Origin: Micromonospora wenchangensis
GTDB lineage: Bacteria; Actinomycetota; Actinomycetes; Mycobacteriales; Micromonosporaceae
Length of the DNA stretch: 64,000 nucleotides
Direction: 5' to 3'
NCBI RefSeq assembly: GCF_002210435.1
Contig: NZ_MZMV01000008.1
Coordinates: 1-64,000, forward strand
Position numbers and translations under genes: made by a program. Positions 7,693 to 16,999 of this stretch are shown here, piece after piece. Positions within the stretch are counted from its first letter, which is position 1; every line of letters starts with the position of its first letter. The notes under the pieces were generated by a model that worked only from the letters and a program-made list of their open reading frames with translations, ran no database searches and had not been told where the DNA came from.

Positions 7693-8907
7693 TCATGCGT
7701 CCACGGTCACGGTCAGCTCGCCCTCGGCGAGGCGGACCCGCAGCGGGTCGCCCCCGGCCACCTCGCCGGCCGCCCGGACCACGTGCCCGTCGGCCCGCTG
7801 CACGATGGCGTACCCCCGGTCGAGGGTGGCGGCGGGGGAGAGCGCCCGTAGCCGGGCCAGGGTGTGCCGCAGGTCGTCGGTGGCCGCGTCGAGCCGGTGG
7901 TGCAGGTTGCGCCCCGCCCGGTCCCGCAGCGCGGACACCTCGGCCGCCCGCTGCTCGACCATCACCTGTGGGCGGGCCAGCACCGGCCGGGACCGCAGCA
8001 GGGTCAGCCGGTGCGACTCCCGGTCGACCAGGTTGCGGACCGCCCGCTCCAGCCGGGAGCGGGCCTGACCGATCAGCCGCACCTCGTCGGCCAGGTCGGG
8101 CACGACCCGCTTGGCGGCGTCCGTCGGGGTGGAGGCGCGGACGTCGGCGACGTAGTCGACAAGCGGGGCGTCCGTCTCGTGGCCGATCGCGCTCACCACC
8201 GGGGTACGGCAGGCGAAGACCGCCCGGCACAGCGCCTCGTCGGAGAAGGGCAGCAGATCCTCGATGCCGCCACCGCCCCGGGCCAGGATGATCACGTCGA
8301 CGCTCTCGTCGGCGTCGAGGACGCGCAGCGCGTCGACGATCTGCGACACCGCCCCCGGCCCCTGCACCGCCACGTTGACCGTGCGGAACTCCACCGCCGG
8401 CCAGCGCCGCCGGGCATTGGTCAACACGTCCCGCTCGGCGGCGGACGCCCGGCCGGTGACCAGGCCGATCCGCTGCGGCAGGAACGGCGGCCGGCGCTTG
8501 CGGGCCCGGTCGAACAACCCCTCGGCGGCGAGCAGCTTCTTGAGTTTCTCCAGCCGGGCCAGCAGCTCACCGAGCCCCACCTGGCGGATCTCGTCGGCGC
8601 GCAGGCTCAGCGTGCCCCGCGCGGCGTAGAACTCCGGCTTGGCGTGCAGCACCACCCGGGCGCCCTCGCGCAGCTCCGGTGCGCCCGAGTCGAGGACGTC
8701 CCGGTTGGTGGTGACGGTGAGGCTGAGGTCGGCCGACGGGTCGCGCAGGGTCAGGAAGACCGTGCCCGCCCCCGGCCGGCGGCTGATCTGCGCCACCTGC
8801 CCGTCGACCCAGACCCAGCCGAGCTTGGCGATCCAGGCACCGACCTTCTGGCTGACCACCCGGACCGGCCAGGGTTCCTCGGGGGTGCTGCGGGGGGCGT
8901 CGGTCAC
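7693..8907 (-). CDS. xseA: Exodeoxyribonuclease VII large subunit
   Basis: Catalytic subunit of exonuclease VII, 404 residues. An N-terminal OB fold (about 15-110) is followed by the catalytic domain with the [14 protein letters not shown] and [15 protein letters not shown] motifs and HETD (about 243-246), then a coiled-coil that carries XseB and a C-terminal beta tail. The start is GTG 8907; TAGGGT at 8914-8919 lies six bases upstream, so the mRNA is probably leaderless. It is divergent from ispH with about 125 bases between the starts. This xseBA-ispH arrangement is widespread in actinobacteria. Confidence 0.95.
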   Translation of the reverse strand: MTDAPRSTPEEPWPVRVVSQKVGAWIAKLGWVWVDGQVAQISRRPGAGTVFLTLRDPSADLSLTVTTNRDVLDSGAPELREGARVVLHAKPEFYAARGTLSLRADEIRQVGLGELLARLEKLKKLLAAEGLFDRARKRRPPFLPQRIGLVTGRASAAERDVLTNARRRWPAVEFRTVNVAVQGPGAVSQIVDALRVLDADESVDVIILARGGGGIEDLLPFSDEALCRAVFACRTPVVSAIGHETDAPLVDYVADVRASTPTDAAKRVVPDLADEVRLIGQARSRLERAVRNLVDRESHRLTLLRSRPVLARPQVMVEQRAAEVSALRDRAGRNLHHRLDAATDDLRHTLARLRALSPAATLDRGYAIVQRADGHVVRAAGEVAGGDPLRVRLAEGELTVTVDA

Positions 8908-9032
8908 CCGCCCACCCTACGGTCCGCCTCCGACGACCCGGCGCTGCCGGGCCGCCCGCCGCGACCCGTACCCCCGCTGTGGTACGGATCGCAGCTCCTG
9001 CCGCGGGGGATGTCGACACGTACGATGGGCGA

Positions 9033-10016
9033 GTGACCGAGCCTGAGGCGACCCCAAAGACCGGCAAGCGCGTGCTCCTGGCCAAGCCCCGCGGCTACTG
9101 CGCCGGGGTGGACCGGGCGGTACAGACCGTCGAGGAGGCGCTGAAGCTCTACGGCGCGCCGATCTACGTCCGCAAGCAGATCGTGCACAACAAGCACGTG
9201 GTGCAGACCCTGGAGGCACGGGGCGCGATCTTCGTGGAGGAGAACGAGGAGGTGCCCGAGGGCGCCACCGTCATCTTCTCCGCGCACGGCGTCGCCCCCG
9301 AGGTCTACGAGCAGGCCAAAGCCCGGTCGCTGCGGGCGATCGACGCGACCTGCCCGCTGGTGACCAAGGTGCACCAGGAGGCCAAGCGGTTCGCCGCCGA
9401 GGACTACGACATCCTGCTGATCGGTCACGAGGGGCACGAGGAGGTCATCGGCACCGCAGGGGAGGCCCCCGCCCACATCCAGCTCGTCGACGGCCCCGAC
9501 GACGTCGACCGGATCACCGTGCGCGACCCGAACAAGGTCGTCTGGCTCTCCCAGACCACGCTGTCGGTGGACGAGACGCTGGAGACGGTGGCCCGGCTCA
9601 AGACCCGGCTGCCGCTGCTCCAGTCGCCGCCCAGCGACGACATCTGCTACGCCACCTCCAACCGGCAGCACGTGGTCAAGGAGATCGCCCCCGACTGCGA
9701 CGTGGTGATCGTGGTCGGCTCGCGTAACTCGTCCAACTCGGTACGCCTGGTCGAGGTGGCCCTGGACGCCGGGGCCCGCGCCGGGCACCTGGTCGACTTC
9801 GCCCACGAGATCGACGACGCCTGGCTGGCCGACGCCCGGACGGTGGGACTGACCTCCGGCGCGAGCGTGCCCGACGAACTGGTCCACGAGGTCCTGGCCC
9901 ACCTGGCCGCGCGGGGCTTCACCGACGTCGACGAGGTGGTCACCGCCAACGAGCGGCTGACCTTCTCGCTGCCGCAGGAACTCAAGCGCGACATGAAGGC
10001 CGCCACCCGCGGCTGA
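9033..10016 (+). CDS. ispH: 4-hydroxy-3-methylbut-2-enyl diphosphate reductase
   Basis: Last enzyme of the MEP isoprenoid pathway, reducing HMBPP to IPP and DMAPP with a [4Fe-4S] cluster. From the GTG at 9033 the protein has 327 residues with the three cluster cysteines C23 (GYCAGV), C107 (DATCPL) and C205 (DDICYAT), the substrate histidines H52 and H85 (SAHGV), and SRNSSNS near the C-terminus. I prefer GTG 9033 over the upstream frame from 8979 because TACGAT at 9021-9026 stands six bases before it, the leaderless layout shared by many genes here, and homologues start close to this point. Presence of the MEP pathway fits an actinomycete. Confidence 0.95.
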   Translation: MTEPEATPKTGKRVLLAKPRGYCAGVDRAVQTVEEALKLYGAPIYVRKQIVHNKHVVQTLEARGAIFVEENEEVPEGATVIFSAHGVAPEVYEQAKARSLRAIDATCPLVTKVHQEAKRFAAEDYDILLIGHEGHEEVIGTAGEAPAHIQLVDGPDDVDRITVRDPNKVVWLSQTTLSVDETLETVARLKTRLPLLQSPPSDDICYATSNRQHVVKEIAPDCDVVIVVGSRNSSNSVRLVEVALDAGARAGHLVDFAHEIDDAWLADARTVGLTSGASVPDELVHEVLAHLAARGFTDVDEVVTANERLTFSLPQELKRDMKAATRG

Positions 10017-10194
10017 CCCCGGGCCTGCGGGCGTTGACCGGGCTCGACTTTGGTGCGCTGACCTGGCGCAGAAGCGGTGCGTCGACCGGAATCGTTTCCG
10101 GCGCGTTCGTCGGTGGTTCGCCGGCATCGGTGTCCGTCGTCGGCGGGTTCCGGGTCGGACGGAACGGATCCTAGGTGGGGCGCGTCCCAGTGGT

Positions 10195-10662
10195 ATGAGA
10201 ACTCCTCGGATGGCGGTCGTCGTGCTGCTGGCCGCCGGTGTGACGCTCGCCGGCTGTGGCGACGGTGCCGACGTCACCGGCCCGCCGGCCACGCCGACCA
10301 GTTCCCCGACGGCCACGGCCGCCCCGTCGGCCACCCTGACCCCGTCCGCGCCGCCGGCCTCGGTGCCCCCGCCCGCCGGTTCGACGCCGCCCGCCGGTGC
10401 GGTGCCGCCCGGCGGGTTGAAGCCGCCGCCGGGCGGCCCACGGCTGCCGCCCGGTCCGGGCGCGACGGAGCTGACCGGCACCGTCGAGGCGGGGGTCGAG
10501 CCCGGGTGCCTGCTGCTCGACGGTCACCAACTCGTCGGCGGCCCGAAAGACGTGCTCGCGGCGGGAGCCCGGGTCACCGTCACCGGCCGCGCCCAACCCG
10601 ACCTGATGAGCACCTGCCAGCAGGGCGTCCCGTTCCTGGTGGAATCCGCCCGCCGCTCCTGA
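10195..10662 (+). CDS. Small proline-rich putative lipoprotein
   Basis: Predicted lipoprotein of 155 residues with a signal peptide and lipobox LAGC (cysteine 20). Residues about 25-90 are a Pro/Ala/Gly/Thr-rich, presumably unstructured wall-spanning linker. The C-terminal 60 residues form a small domain with two cysteines (C103 in EPGCLLL, C142 in MSTCQQG) and the run ARVTVTGRAQPDL, suggesting an OB-like beta barrel. I do not recognise a function. It stands alone between ispH and the convergent rmuC, followed by direct repeats and a hairpin. Confidence 0.7.
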   Translation: MRTPRMAVVVLLAAGVTLAGCGDGADVTGPPATPTSSPTATAAPSATLTPSAPPASVPPPAGSTPPAGAVPPGGLKPPPGGPRLPPGPGATELTGTVEAGVEPGCLLLDGHQLVGGPKDVLAAGARVTVTGRAQPDLMSTCQQGVPFLVESARRS

Positions 10663-10724
10663 CCACCCCCCCAACCCGCACGCACACCTGATCGCCCGCC
10701 GGCCCGCGCCCGCCTGGGGCCTGC

Positions 10725-10802
10725 GCCCGTCCGGAGGCCCGCCGGCCCACGTCCGTCCGGGGCCCGGCGGGTCCGCGTCCGTCCGGGGCCCGGTGGGTCC
10801 GC
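10725..10802. repeat. Three tandem 26-bp repeats
   Basis: Three head-to-tail 26-bp units (10725-10750, 10751-10776, 10777-10802) in the spacer between the lipoprotein gene and rmuC. The second and third differ by a single base; the first is more diverged. The unit is built of GTCCGTCCGG and GGCCCGG blocks. No coding role is apparent; copy number may vary between strains. Confidence 0.85.
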
Positions 10803-10813
10803 ACTTTCGCCGA

Positions 10814-10847
10814 ATTGGTGGTATCCGGCCGCTCCGATACCGCCATT
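10814..10847. repeat. Imperfect palindrome, possible terminator
   Basis: An inverted repeat with arms around GGTGGTATC and GATACCGCC in the spacer between convergent genes. It could terminate both transcripts. The arm sequence CAATGGCGGTATC is partly shared with the longer palindrome at 18076-18135, so it may be a member of a dispersed palindromic family. Confidence 0.5.
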
Positions 10848-10899
10848 GAGCCGACATTGCGCCCTCCGCCGCCCGTCTGGCGGGGCGGGGTGGGGTGGG

Positions 10900-12054
10900 T
10901 CAGGGGCGGTCGTCGGTGGGGAGGAGTTCGGGGGCCTGGGGTTGGCGGGGGGCCAGCTCGACCTGGGCCGGGACGGCCAGCTCCTGGTCGGAGACGCCCA
11001 GCTCGGCCAGTTTGCGCGCGCTGACCAGGACCCGGGCCTCCAGCGACCCGACCGCCCGGTTGTACGCCGTCACCGCGCCACCGAGCGAGCTGCCGAGCTT
11101 GCCGACGTGATCGCCCAGGGTGGACAGCCGGCCGTACAGCTCGCGGGCGAGCGAGTGCACCGCCACCGCGTTGCGGGCCAACGCCTCCTGCCGCCACGAG
11201 TACGCCACCGTACGCAGCAGCGCGACCAGGGTGGCCGGGGTGGCGAGCACCACGTTGCGGGCGAACGCGTGCTCCAGCAGCGTCGGGTCGCGCTGCAACG
11301 CCACGTCCAGGAACGGGTCGGCCGGCACGAACAGCACCACGAACTCCGGGCTGTCGTCGAACGCGGCCCAGTAGGTCTTCGCGGCCAGCGCGTCGACGTG
11401 CCCGCGCAGGTGCTTCGCGTGCCGGTCGAGGTGGGTGTCCCGGCCGCGTTCGTCGCGGGCCTCCATCGCCGTCAGGTAGGCGTCGAAGGGCGCCTTCGCG
11501 TCCACCACCACCGTCCGCCCGCCGTGCAGCCGGACCACCAGGTCGGGGCGGACCCCCTGGTGGTCGGTGGCGGCGGTGACCTGCTCGCTGAAGTCGCAGT
11601 GCTCCAGCATGCCGGCCGCCTCGACGATCCGGCGGAGCTGGTGCTCACCCCAGCGTCCGCGTACCTGCGGGGCGCGCAGCGCGGCGACGAGCTGCTTGGT
11701 CTCGGTGCGCAGCTCACCGGAGACGGCGCCCATCGAGCGGACCTGTTCGCGCAGCTCGGCGTAGGCGTCGACGCGGTCGCGTTCCAGCTCGCCGACCCGT
11801 TGCTCGTAGCGGCGCAGGGTGTCGTGCAGCGGGGCCACCGCACGGGCCACCGCCTCCTGGGACTGGGCGGTCGCCTCGTAGCTCAGCGCCCGCATCGACT
11901 GCTCCAGCCGGCCCTCGCCCTCCCGGGTGGCGGCGAGGGTGGCCTCCAGCCTGGCGATCTCGGTGGCCGACCGGGCACGGGCGGCGTACCAGCCGACCGC
12001 CCCGCCGGCGGCGAGGCAGACCACCACCACGGCCAGCGTCGAGAAGTCCATCAC
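10900..12054 (-). CDS. rmuC: DNA recombination protein RmuC
   Basis: RmuC-family protein of 384 residues. A single N-terminal membrane helix (about 5-24) is followed by a long coiled-coil (about 30-125) and the RmuC nuclease-like core (about 130-320) with RGRWGEHQLRRIVEAAGM, VRPDLVVRL and VVVDAKAPFDAY, a PD-(D/E)XK-like strand order. In E. coli RmuC limits recombination at inverted repeats. Start is GTG 12054 or the adjacent ATG 12051; neither has a clear ribosome site. It is divergent from the next gene with only about 50 bases between. Confidence 0.9.
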   Translation of the reverse strand: MMDFSTLAVVVVCLAAGGAVGWYAARARSATEIARLEATLAATREGEGRLEQSMRALSYEATAQSQEAVARAVAPLHDTLRRYEQRVGELERDRVDAYAELREQVRSMGAVSGELRTETKQLVAALRAPQVRGRWGEHQLRRIVEAAGMLEHCDFSEQVTAATDHQGVRPDLVVRLHGGRTVVVDAKAPFDAYLTAMEARDERGRDTHLDRHAKHLRGHVDALAAKTYWAAFDDSPEFVVLFVPADPFLDVALQRDPTLLEHAFARNVVLATPATLVALLRTVAYSWRQEALARNAVAVHSLARELYGRLSTLGDHVGKLGSSLGGAVTAYNRAVGSLEARVLVSARKLAELGVSDQELAVPAQVELAPRQPQAPELLPTDDRP

Positions 12055-12104
12055 CAGAGCTTGCCAAACGGGTACGACTCGACGCCCCCGGGTACGTTCG
12101 GAGA

Positions 12105-12914
12105 ATGGAATTTCTGCTCGTGCTCATCCTGGTCGCCATGCTGGCCGGTGGTTTCGTCTGGTGGCGGCGGGAGAAGGCGGCCCGGGAGGCGCGTAGCCTC
12201 GCCGACGTGCGCGCCGACGCCCAACGCTGGTACGAACGCCTCGGCGGTCAGGTGATGAACCTGCACGGCGACGATCCGGCGGTACGCCAGGCGCTTGTCG
12301 ACGCGGGTGAGCGGTACAACGCGGCGGGCAGCCAGTTGGAGCAGGCCCGTACGGTGCACCAGTTCCGGCTGGCCCGGGAGACCGCGTTGGAGGGGCTCGC
12401 GTACGCGCGGGCGGCCCGGGTGGCGCTCGGCCTGGACCCGGGCCCGGAGCTGCCCCCGCTGGCCGCCGCGCAGGGGGCCGGGGAGATCACCCGGGAGCGT
12501 CAGGTGGACGTGCAGGGGCAGACGTTCAGGGCCGGTCCGCAGCCCGGCCGGGACACCCCGTACTACTACCCGGGCGGGCGTTACCAGGGCCGGCCGGTGC
12601 CGGCCGGCTGGTACTCGACGCCGTGGTGGAAGACCGCGCTGGGGGCGGGTGTCGGGGTGGTCGGCGGGATGCTGATCGCCGACGCGCTCTTCTCGCCGGC
12701 CTTCGCCGACCCGGGGTACGACGCCGGCTACCAGGAGGGCTTCGGCGACGGCGCGGACTTCGGCGGCGACTTCGGCACGGCCGGGGACCCCGGCGGCGAT
12801 TTCGGCACCGCCGGTGACTTCGGCGGGGGCGACTTCGGGGGCGGTGGGTTCGGGGGCGGCGACTTCGGCGGTGGGGACTTCGGGGGCGGCGACTTCGGGG
12901 GCGGCGACTTCTGA
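12105..12914 (+). CDS. Membrane protein with Gly-Gly-Gly-Asp-Phe repeat tail
   Basis: Protein of 269 residues, function unknown. It begins with a membrane helix (2-20, ending VWW), continues with a helical region (about 25-125), a Tyr/Pro/Gly-rich stretch (DTPYYYPGG), and a second hydrophobic segment (about 183-205, AGVGVVGGMLIADAL). The last 45 residues repeat GGGDF and GGDFG almost without interruption, encoded by 15-bp DNA repeats (12757-12911). Such Gly/Asp/Phe tails occur in actinobacterial membrane proteins with a DUF1542-like or TPM-like layout, but I cannot name the family. TACGTT at 12093-12098, six bases before the ATG, suggests leaderless transcription. Confidence 0.75.
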   Translation: MEFLLVLILVAMLAGGFVWWRREKAAREARSLADVRADAQRWYERLGGQVMNLHGDDPAVRQALVDAGERYNAAGSQLEQARTVHQFRLARETALEGLAYARAARVALGLDPGPELPPLAAAQGAGEITRERQVDVQGQTFRAGPQPGRDTPYYYPGGRYQGRPVPAGWYSTPWWKTALGAGVGVVGGMLIADALFSPAFADPGYDAGYQEGFGDGADFGGDFGTAGDPGGDFGTAGDFGGGDFGGGGFGGGDFGGGDFGGGDFGGGDF

Positions 12915-12960
12915 GCCGGTGCCGCCGGTCGGCGGCACGCGCCGAGGCGGATCCGACCGG

Positions 12961-12994
12961 CCCCTGCCACCGCCGAAGCGGCGGCGGCAGGGGA
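12961..12994. terminator. Bidirectional hairpin terminator
   Basis: A 15-bp stem with one mismatch (cccctgcc... paired with ...ggcagggg) and a very short AAG-centred loop separates the convergent ends of the repeat-tail gene and ppc. Confidence 0.75.
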
Positions 12995-13002
12995 GGGGTC
13001 CG

Positions 13003-15789
13003 TCAGCCGGTGTTGCGCATCCCGGCGGCGATGCCGTTGACCGTGGTCAGCAGGGCGCGTTCCAGGGCCGTACCGTCGCTGGGGGCGCGTCGGCCGCCAG
13101 GTGCGGTGATGACCGCCCGGCCGGCGGCACCGGAGTCCCGGTACTGCCGCAGCAGCGCCACCTGGAGGTGGTGCAGCGGCTCCAGGTAGGTGTCGCGCAC
13201 CGCCAGGGTGCGCTGGAGCACCGGCGAGTTCTCCAGCAGGGCCGGCGACGAGGTGACCGCCAGCACCTCCTGCTTGGTCAGCTCGTACTCCTGCTGGATC
13301 TTGTCGAAGATCGGGTGCAGCTCCTCGGGGACCAGCGTCTCGACGTACCGGCGGGCGATGCTGAGGTCGGTCTTGGTCAGCATCATCTCCACGTTGGACA
13401 GGAACGTGCGGAAGAAGTGCCAGTTGCGGTGCATCTCGGCCAGCACGTCCTCCAGGCCGGCGGCGCGGGCCGCGGCGAGGCCGGAGCCGACCCCGAACCA
13501 GCCCGGCACGATCTGCCGGGTCTGCGTCCAGCCGAACACCCACGGGATGGCCCGCAGGCCGCCCAGGCCGGCCCCGGTGTTCGGCCGCTTCGCCGGCCGG
13601 GAGCCGATGTTCAACGCGCCGAGCAGTTCCGTCGGCGTCGACGCCCAGAAGTACGCCGGCAGGTCCGGGTCCTCCACCAGGCCCCGGTACGACCGGAAGG
13701 CCGACTCGGAGACCACGTCCATCGCCGCGTCCCAGCGTTCCAACTGCTCGGCGGGCTGCCGGGGGGCGGTGTGCAGCAGCGTCGCCTGGAGCACCGCGGC
13801 CACGGTCAGCTCCAGGTTCTCCCGGGCCAGCGCCGGCAGGGTGTACTTGTCGGAGATGACCTCGCCCTGCTCGGTCACCTTGATCGCGCCGTCCAGGGTG
13901 CCGTACGGCTGGGCCAGGATCGCCTCGTGGGTGGGGCCGCCGCCGCGCCCGACGGTGCCGCCCCGGCCGTGGAACAACCGCAGGTGCACGCCGTGCTGGG
14001 CGGCCACGTCCCGCAGCGCCCGCTGGGCCCGGTGGATGGACCACTGGCTGGTGGTGATGCCGGCCTCCTTGTTGGAGTCGGAGTAGCCAAGCATCACCTC
14101 CTGCACATCGCCCCGGGCCGCGACCAGCGCCCGGTAGGCCGGCAGGGAGAGCAGTTCGTTGAGCATCTCGCCGCCGGCGTTCAGCTCGGCCGGGGTCTCC
14201 AGCAGCGGGACGAAGCCGATCCGGGCCCGCCCGGTGTGCACGTCGACCAGGCCGGCCTCCCGGGCCAGCACCACCGCCGCGAGCACGTCGTCCACGCCGA
14301 GGGTCATCGAGATGATGTACGACTCGATGACCTCGCCGCCGAACCGGTCCTGCGCCTCGCGGATGGTCCCGAACACGTCGAACGTCTTGCGCGCCCCCTC
14401 GGTCAACGGGGTGTCCAGGGCAGACAGCGGCCGGCGGCCGGTCAGCTCGTCGGCGAGCAGCTTGGTGCGCTCCAGCCGGCTCAGCGACGGGTAGTCCGAC
14501 ACCTCGCCGACCGCCGCGTAGAGCTGGGTGAGCACCTCGTGGTGCTTCTCGGCGTGCTCCCGGACGTCCATGGTGGCCAGGTGCAGCCCGAACGCGGAGA
14601 CGGTACGGATGGTCGAGGCGAGCCGGCCGACGGCGGTGAGCTGCCCGGAGTTGCGGGCCAGCGAGGCGCGCAGCAGTTCCAGGTCGGCGATCAGCTCGCC
14701 GGAGCCCTGGTAGTCCCGGCCCGGCACGTGCGGGGTGCCGGCGCGCAGCCGCTCCCGGGTGTTGGCCAGCTTCGCCTTCACGCAGCGGGCCTTGAGCCGG
14801 TAGGGCTCCTCGGCGTTGACCCGGCGGAACCGGGGGGCCACCTCGGGCAGCGCGTCCAGGTCGGCGGCGAGGCTGGCCGACAGGTCCAGCGACACGGCGC
14901 GCAGCCGGCGGGAGACGGAGACCTCGTTGACCAGGTGCTCCATCGCCGCCTCGGTGGCGGTGATGCCGTGCTCGTGCTGGATGCGCAGCACCTCCCGGGT
15001 GACCACCGGGGTGACGAACGGGTTGCCGTCCCGGTCGCCGCCGATCCAGGTGCCGAAGGTCAGCGGGCGCGAGGTCGGCGACGTCTCCACGCCGAGGGTG
15101 CGCAGCGTGTCGGCCAGGTCGTCGAGCACCTGCGGGGCTGCCTCGGCGTACAGGTCGCGCAGGTAGTAGATGGCGTTGCGGGCCTCGTCGGTCGGGTCGG
15201 GCCGGTCGAGGCGCAGCTCGTCGGTCTGCCACATCAGGTCGAGCAGTTCGGCGAGGCGGCGGTTGGCCGGGGCCTCGTCGCTGGCGCCGTAGAGGATGGC
15301 GTTGGCGGTCTCGGCGTCCAGCTCGTCGGCGATGGCGCGCAGCTTGGACAGGATCGACCGGCGGGCCGCCTCGGTGGGGTGGGCGGTGAAGACCGGGCGT
15401 ACCGCGAGGCGGCGGGCGGCGGCGGCGATCTCCTCGGCCGGCACCCCGCGCTCGGCGATCATCTTGGCCGCCTGGTCCAGCCAGCCGCCCTGGATTGCCC
15501 GGCGGCGGCGCAGGTCGCGGGCCCGGTGCACCTGCTCGGTGATGTTGGCCAGGTGGAAGTAGGTGGAGAAGGCGCGGGCCAGCTTGGTGCCGGTGGTCAC
15601 GTCCAGCCCGCCGAGGCGCTGCGCGGCGGCGGGTGCGTCGGAGCGGACCTGGGCGCGGATCTCCTCGACCAGGTCGAGCAGCGGTCGACCCTCCTGCCGG
15701 GCCAGGGTCTGGCCGAGCAGGGTGCCGAGCCGACGGATGTCGGCCCGCAGTGCGGCGTCGGGCCCGTCGTGATCATGCTGGTCGGTCAC
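13003..15789 (-). CDS. ppc: Phosphoenolpyruvate carboxylase
   Basis: PEP carboxylase, 928 residues, the normal family length; it carboxylates PEP to oxaloacetate and refills the TCA cycle. Visible signatures are [13 protein letters not shown] with the catalytic histidine, [43 protein letters not shown] and the C-terminal MRNTG. The start is GTG 15789 with AAGGAG 9 bases upstream. A perfect 14-bp palindrome (15825-15838) lies in the promoter region. Confidence 0.97.
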   Translation of the reverse strand: MTDQHDHDGPDAALRADIRRLGTLLGQTLARQEGRPLLDLVEEIRAQVRSDAPAAAQRLGGLDVTTGTKLARAFSTYFHLANITEQVHRARDLRRRRAIQGGWLDQAAKMIAERGVPAEEIAAAARRLAVRPVFTAHPTEAARRSILSKLRAIADELDAETANAILYGASDEAPANRRLAELLDLMWQTDELRLDRPDPTDEARNAIYYLRDLYAEAAPQVLDDLADTLRTLGVETSPTSRPLTFGTWIGGDRDGNPFVTPVVTREVLRIQHEHGITATEAAMEHLVNEVSVSRRLRAVSLDLSASLAADLDALPEVAPRFRRVNAEEPYRLKARCVKAKLANTRERLRAGTPHVPGRDYQGSGELIADLELLRASLARNSGQLTAVGRLASTIRTVSAFGLHLATMDVREHAEKHHEVLTQLYAAVGEVSDYPSLSRLERTKLLADELTGRRPLSALDTPLTEGARKTFDVFGTIREAQDRFGGEVIESYIISMTLGVDDVLAAVVLAREAGLVDVHTGRARIGFVPLLETPAELNAGGEMLNELLSLPAYRALVAARGDVQEVMLGYSDSNKEAGITTSQWSIHRAQRALRDVAAQHGVHLRLFHGRGGTVGRGGGPTHEAILAQPYGTLDGAIKVTEQGEVISDKYTLPALARENLELTVAAVLQATLLHTAPRQPAEQLERWDAAMDVVSESAFRSYRGLVEDPDLPAYFWASTPTELLGALNIGSRPAKRPNTGAGLGGLRAIPWVFGWTQTRQIVPGWFGVGSGLAAARAAGLEDVLAEMHRNWHFFRTFLSNVEMMLTKTDLSIARRYVETLVPEELHPIFDKIQQEYELTKQEVLAVTSSPALLENSPVLQRTLAVRDTYLEPLHHLQVALLRQYRDSGAAGRAVITAPGGRRAPSDGTALERALLTTVNGIAAGMRNTG

Positions 15790-15824
15790 CGTGCGCTCCT
15801 TACGTGAGTACGAAGGACAGCGCT

Positions 15825-15838
15825 GTCCGACTCCCTGG
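15825..15838. promoter_or_regulatory. 14-bp perfect palindrome upstream of ppc
   Basis: GGACAGCGCTGTCC lies 36-49 bases upstream of the ppc start codon. A perfect palindrome at this distance is a plausible dimeric-regulator operator; no regulator is identified. Confidence 0.45.
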
Positions 15839-15897
15839 ATGGTATCTGCGCGGCCCGGTCCGGGAGGAAGGGGTTCGGTGTGTCACCTTCCCCACGA

Positions 15898-16917
15898 TCA
15901 CCGCGCGCCGCCCCCGACCCGTGCCCGACCGGCCCGGCGTCCCCGGAACAGGGCGGCGGTGAGCAGGCCGGACAGCCCCAGGACGGTCCAGAGGAGCAGC
16001 CCGGCCAGCGGCCAGCGGGCCGACCGCCAGTCGAAGTAGACGGCCGATTTGAGTAGGTCGGTGGCCAGGCCGGGGACGTTCCAGCGGTGCATGCCGCGCA
16101 GCGCGGCGGGCAGGAACTCGGGGGCGTAGATGCCGCCCGAGCCGGGGTTGCCGAGCACCACCAGCAGCAGGATCACCAGCCCGGTGCCGAGCAGACCCAG
16201 CCAGCCCTGCACGGCGGCGGCGACCATCGCGGCGGTGAAGACGGTGAGCACGCCGACCGCCGCCACCGCGACCAGGTCGTGGTCCCAGACGTCGAGGACC
16301 GGGCCGACCAGCACCGCGCCGATGGTCCCGAGCAGCACCGCGTGCACGGCCAGCGAACCGATCCGCAGCCCGGCCCGGCGCAGGCCGCGCGGGGCGGTGC
16401 CGAGCGAGACACCGAGCGCGGTCGAGGCCAGGTAGCCGCCGAGCACCAACCCGACGGCCAGGTAGAACGGCACCAGGCCGCGCGGGTCGTCGGGGGAGAC
16501 GGGCACCTGGTCGGTGACGGTGAGCGGCACCCCCGCCTGTCGGGCGGCCGGGGTGAGGATCCCGGTGACCAGTTCGGTGGCGGCCGGGGCGGAGGCGCTG
16601 GCGGTGGCCAGGGTGAGCGTGCCGTCGGGGGCGGAGGTGAGCACGGCGTACACCTGGCGGGCGGTGAGGGCGTCGTCGGCCGCGCCGGGGTCGGCGTACC
16701 CGACGGGCTCGATGGTGTCGGTGCGGGCCCGCACGGCGGTCAGCAGCGACTCGGCGGGCCGGTCGCCGGTCACCACGCCGACCGGCACGTCCCGGGGGCG
16801 CGGCTGGTGCAGCGCGCCGACGTAGGCCGCGATGAACGCGGTGGCCAGCGCCAGCGTGCCGACCAGCAGCGCCGCCGTGCGGGGCAGCCAGTCCCGGGTC
16901 CGCGGCTCCTCGTCCAC
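15898..16917 (-). CDS. Polytopic membrane protein, DUF3533/ABC-2 permease-like
   Basis: Integral membrane protein of 339 residues. One N-terminal helix (about 12-34) precedes a roughly 110-residue extracytoplasmic domain (about 40-150, with RDVPVGVVTGD and QVYAVLTSAPDGTLTLATAS), then five or six helices to the C-terminus. This is the layout of the YhgE/Pip and DUF3533 families and of ABC-2-type exporters that act without a fused ATPase; substrate unknown. Start is GTG 16917 with TAGGCT at 16924-16929 six bases upstream, a leaderless arrangement. No ATPase gene is adjacent. It is divergent from the S66 peptidase gene. Confidence 0.7.
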   Translation of the reverse strand: MDEEPRTRDWLPRTAALLVGTLALATAFIAAYVGALHQPRPRDVPVGVVTGDRPAESLLTAVRARTDTIEPVGYADPGAADDALTARQVYAVLTSAPDGTLTLATASASAPAATELVTGILTPAARQAGVPLTVTDQVPVSPDDPRGLVPFYLAVGLVLGGYLASTALGVSLGTAPRGLRRAGLRIGSLAVHAVLLGTIGAVLVGPVLDVWDHDLVAVAAVGVLTVFTAAMVAAAVQGWLGLLGTGLVILLLVVLGNPGSGGIYAPEFLPAALRGMHRWNVPGLATDLLKSAVYFDWRSARWPLAGLLLWTVLGLSGLLTAALFRGRRAGRARVGGGAR

Positions 16918-16999
16918 CGGCCCAGCCTATGGCCGCAATGCCAGACCTGTAGGGCTTTGTCGGGCGAAAACCGCTGGTGGTGAGCGGTAGGTTCCGGTC

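Noticed and set aside
12728..15232. 834-codon and 997-codon frames over ppc
   Set aside because: Low-complexity shadow frames; ppc on the minus strand is certain.
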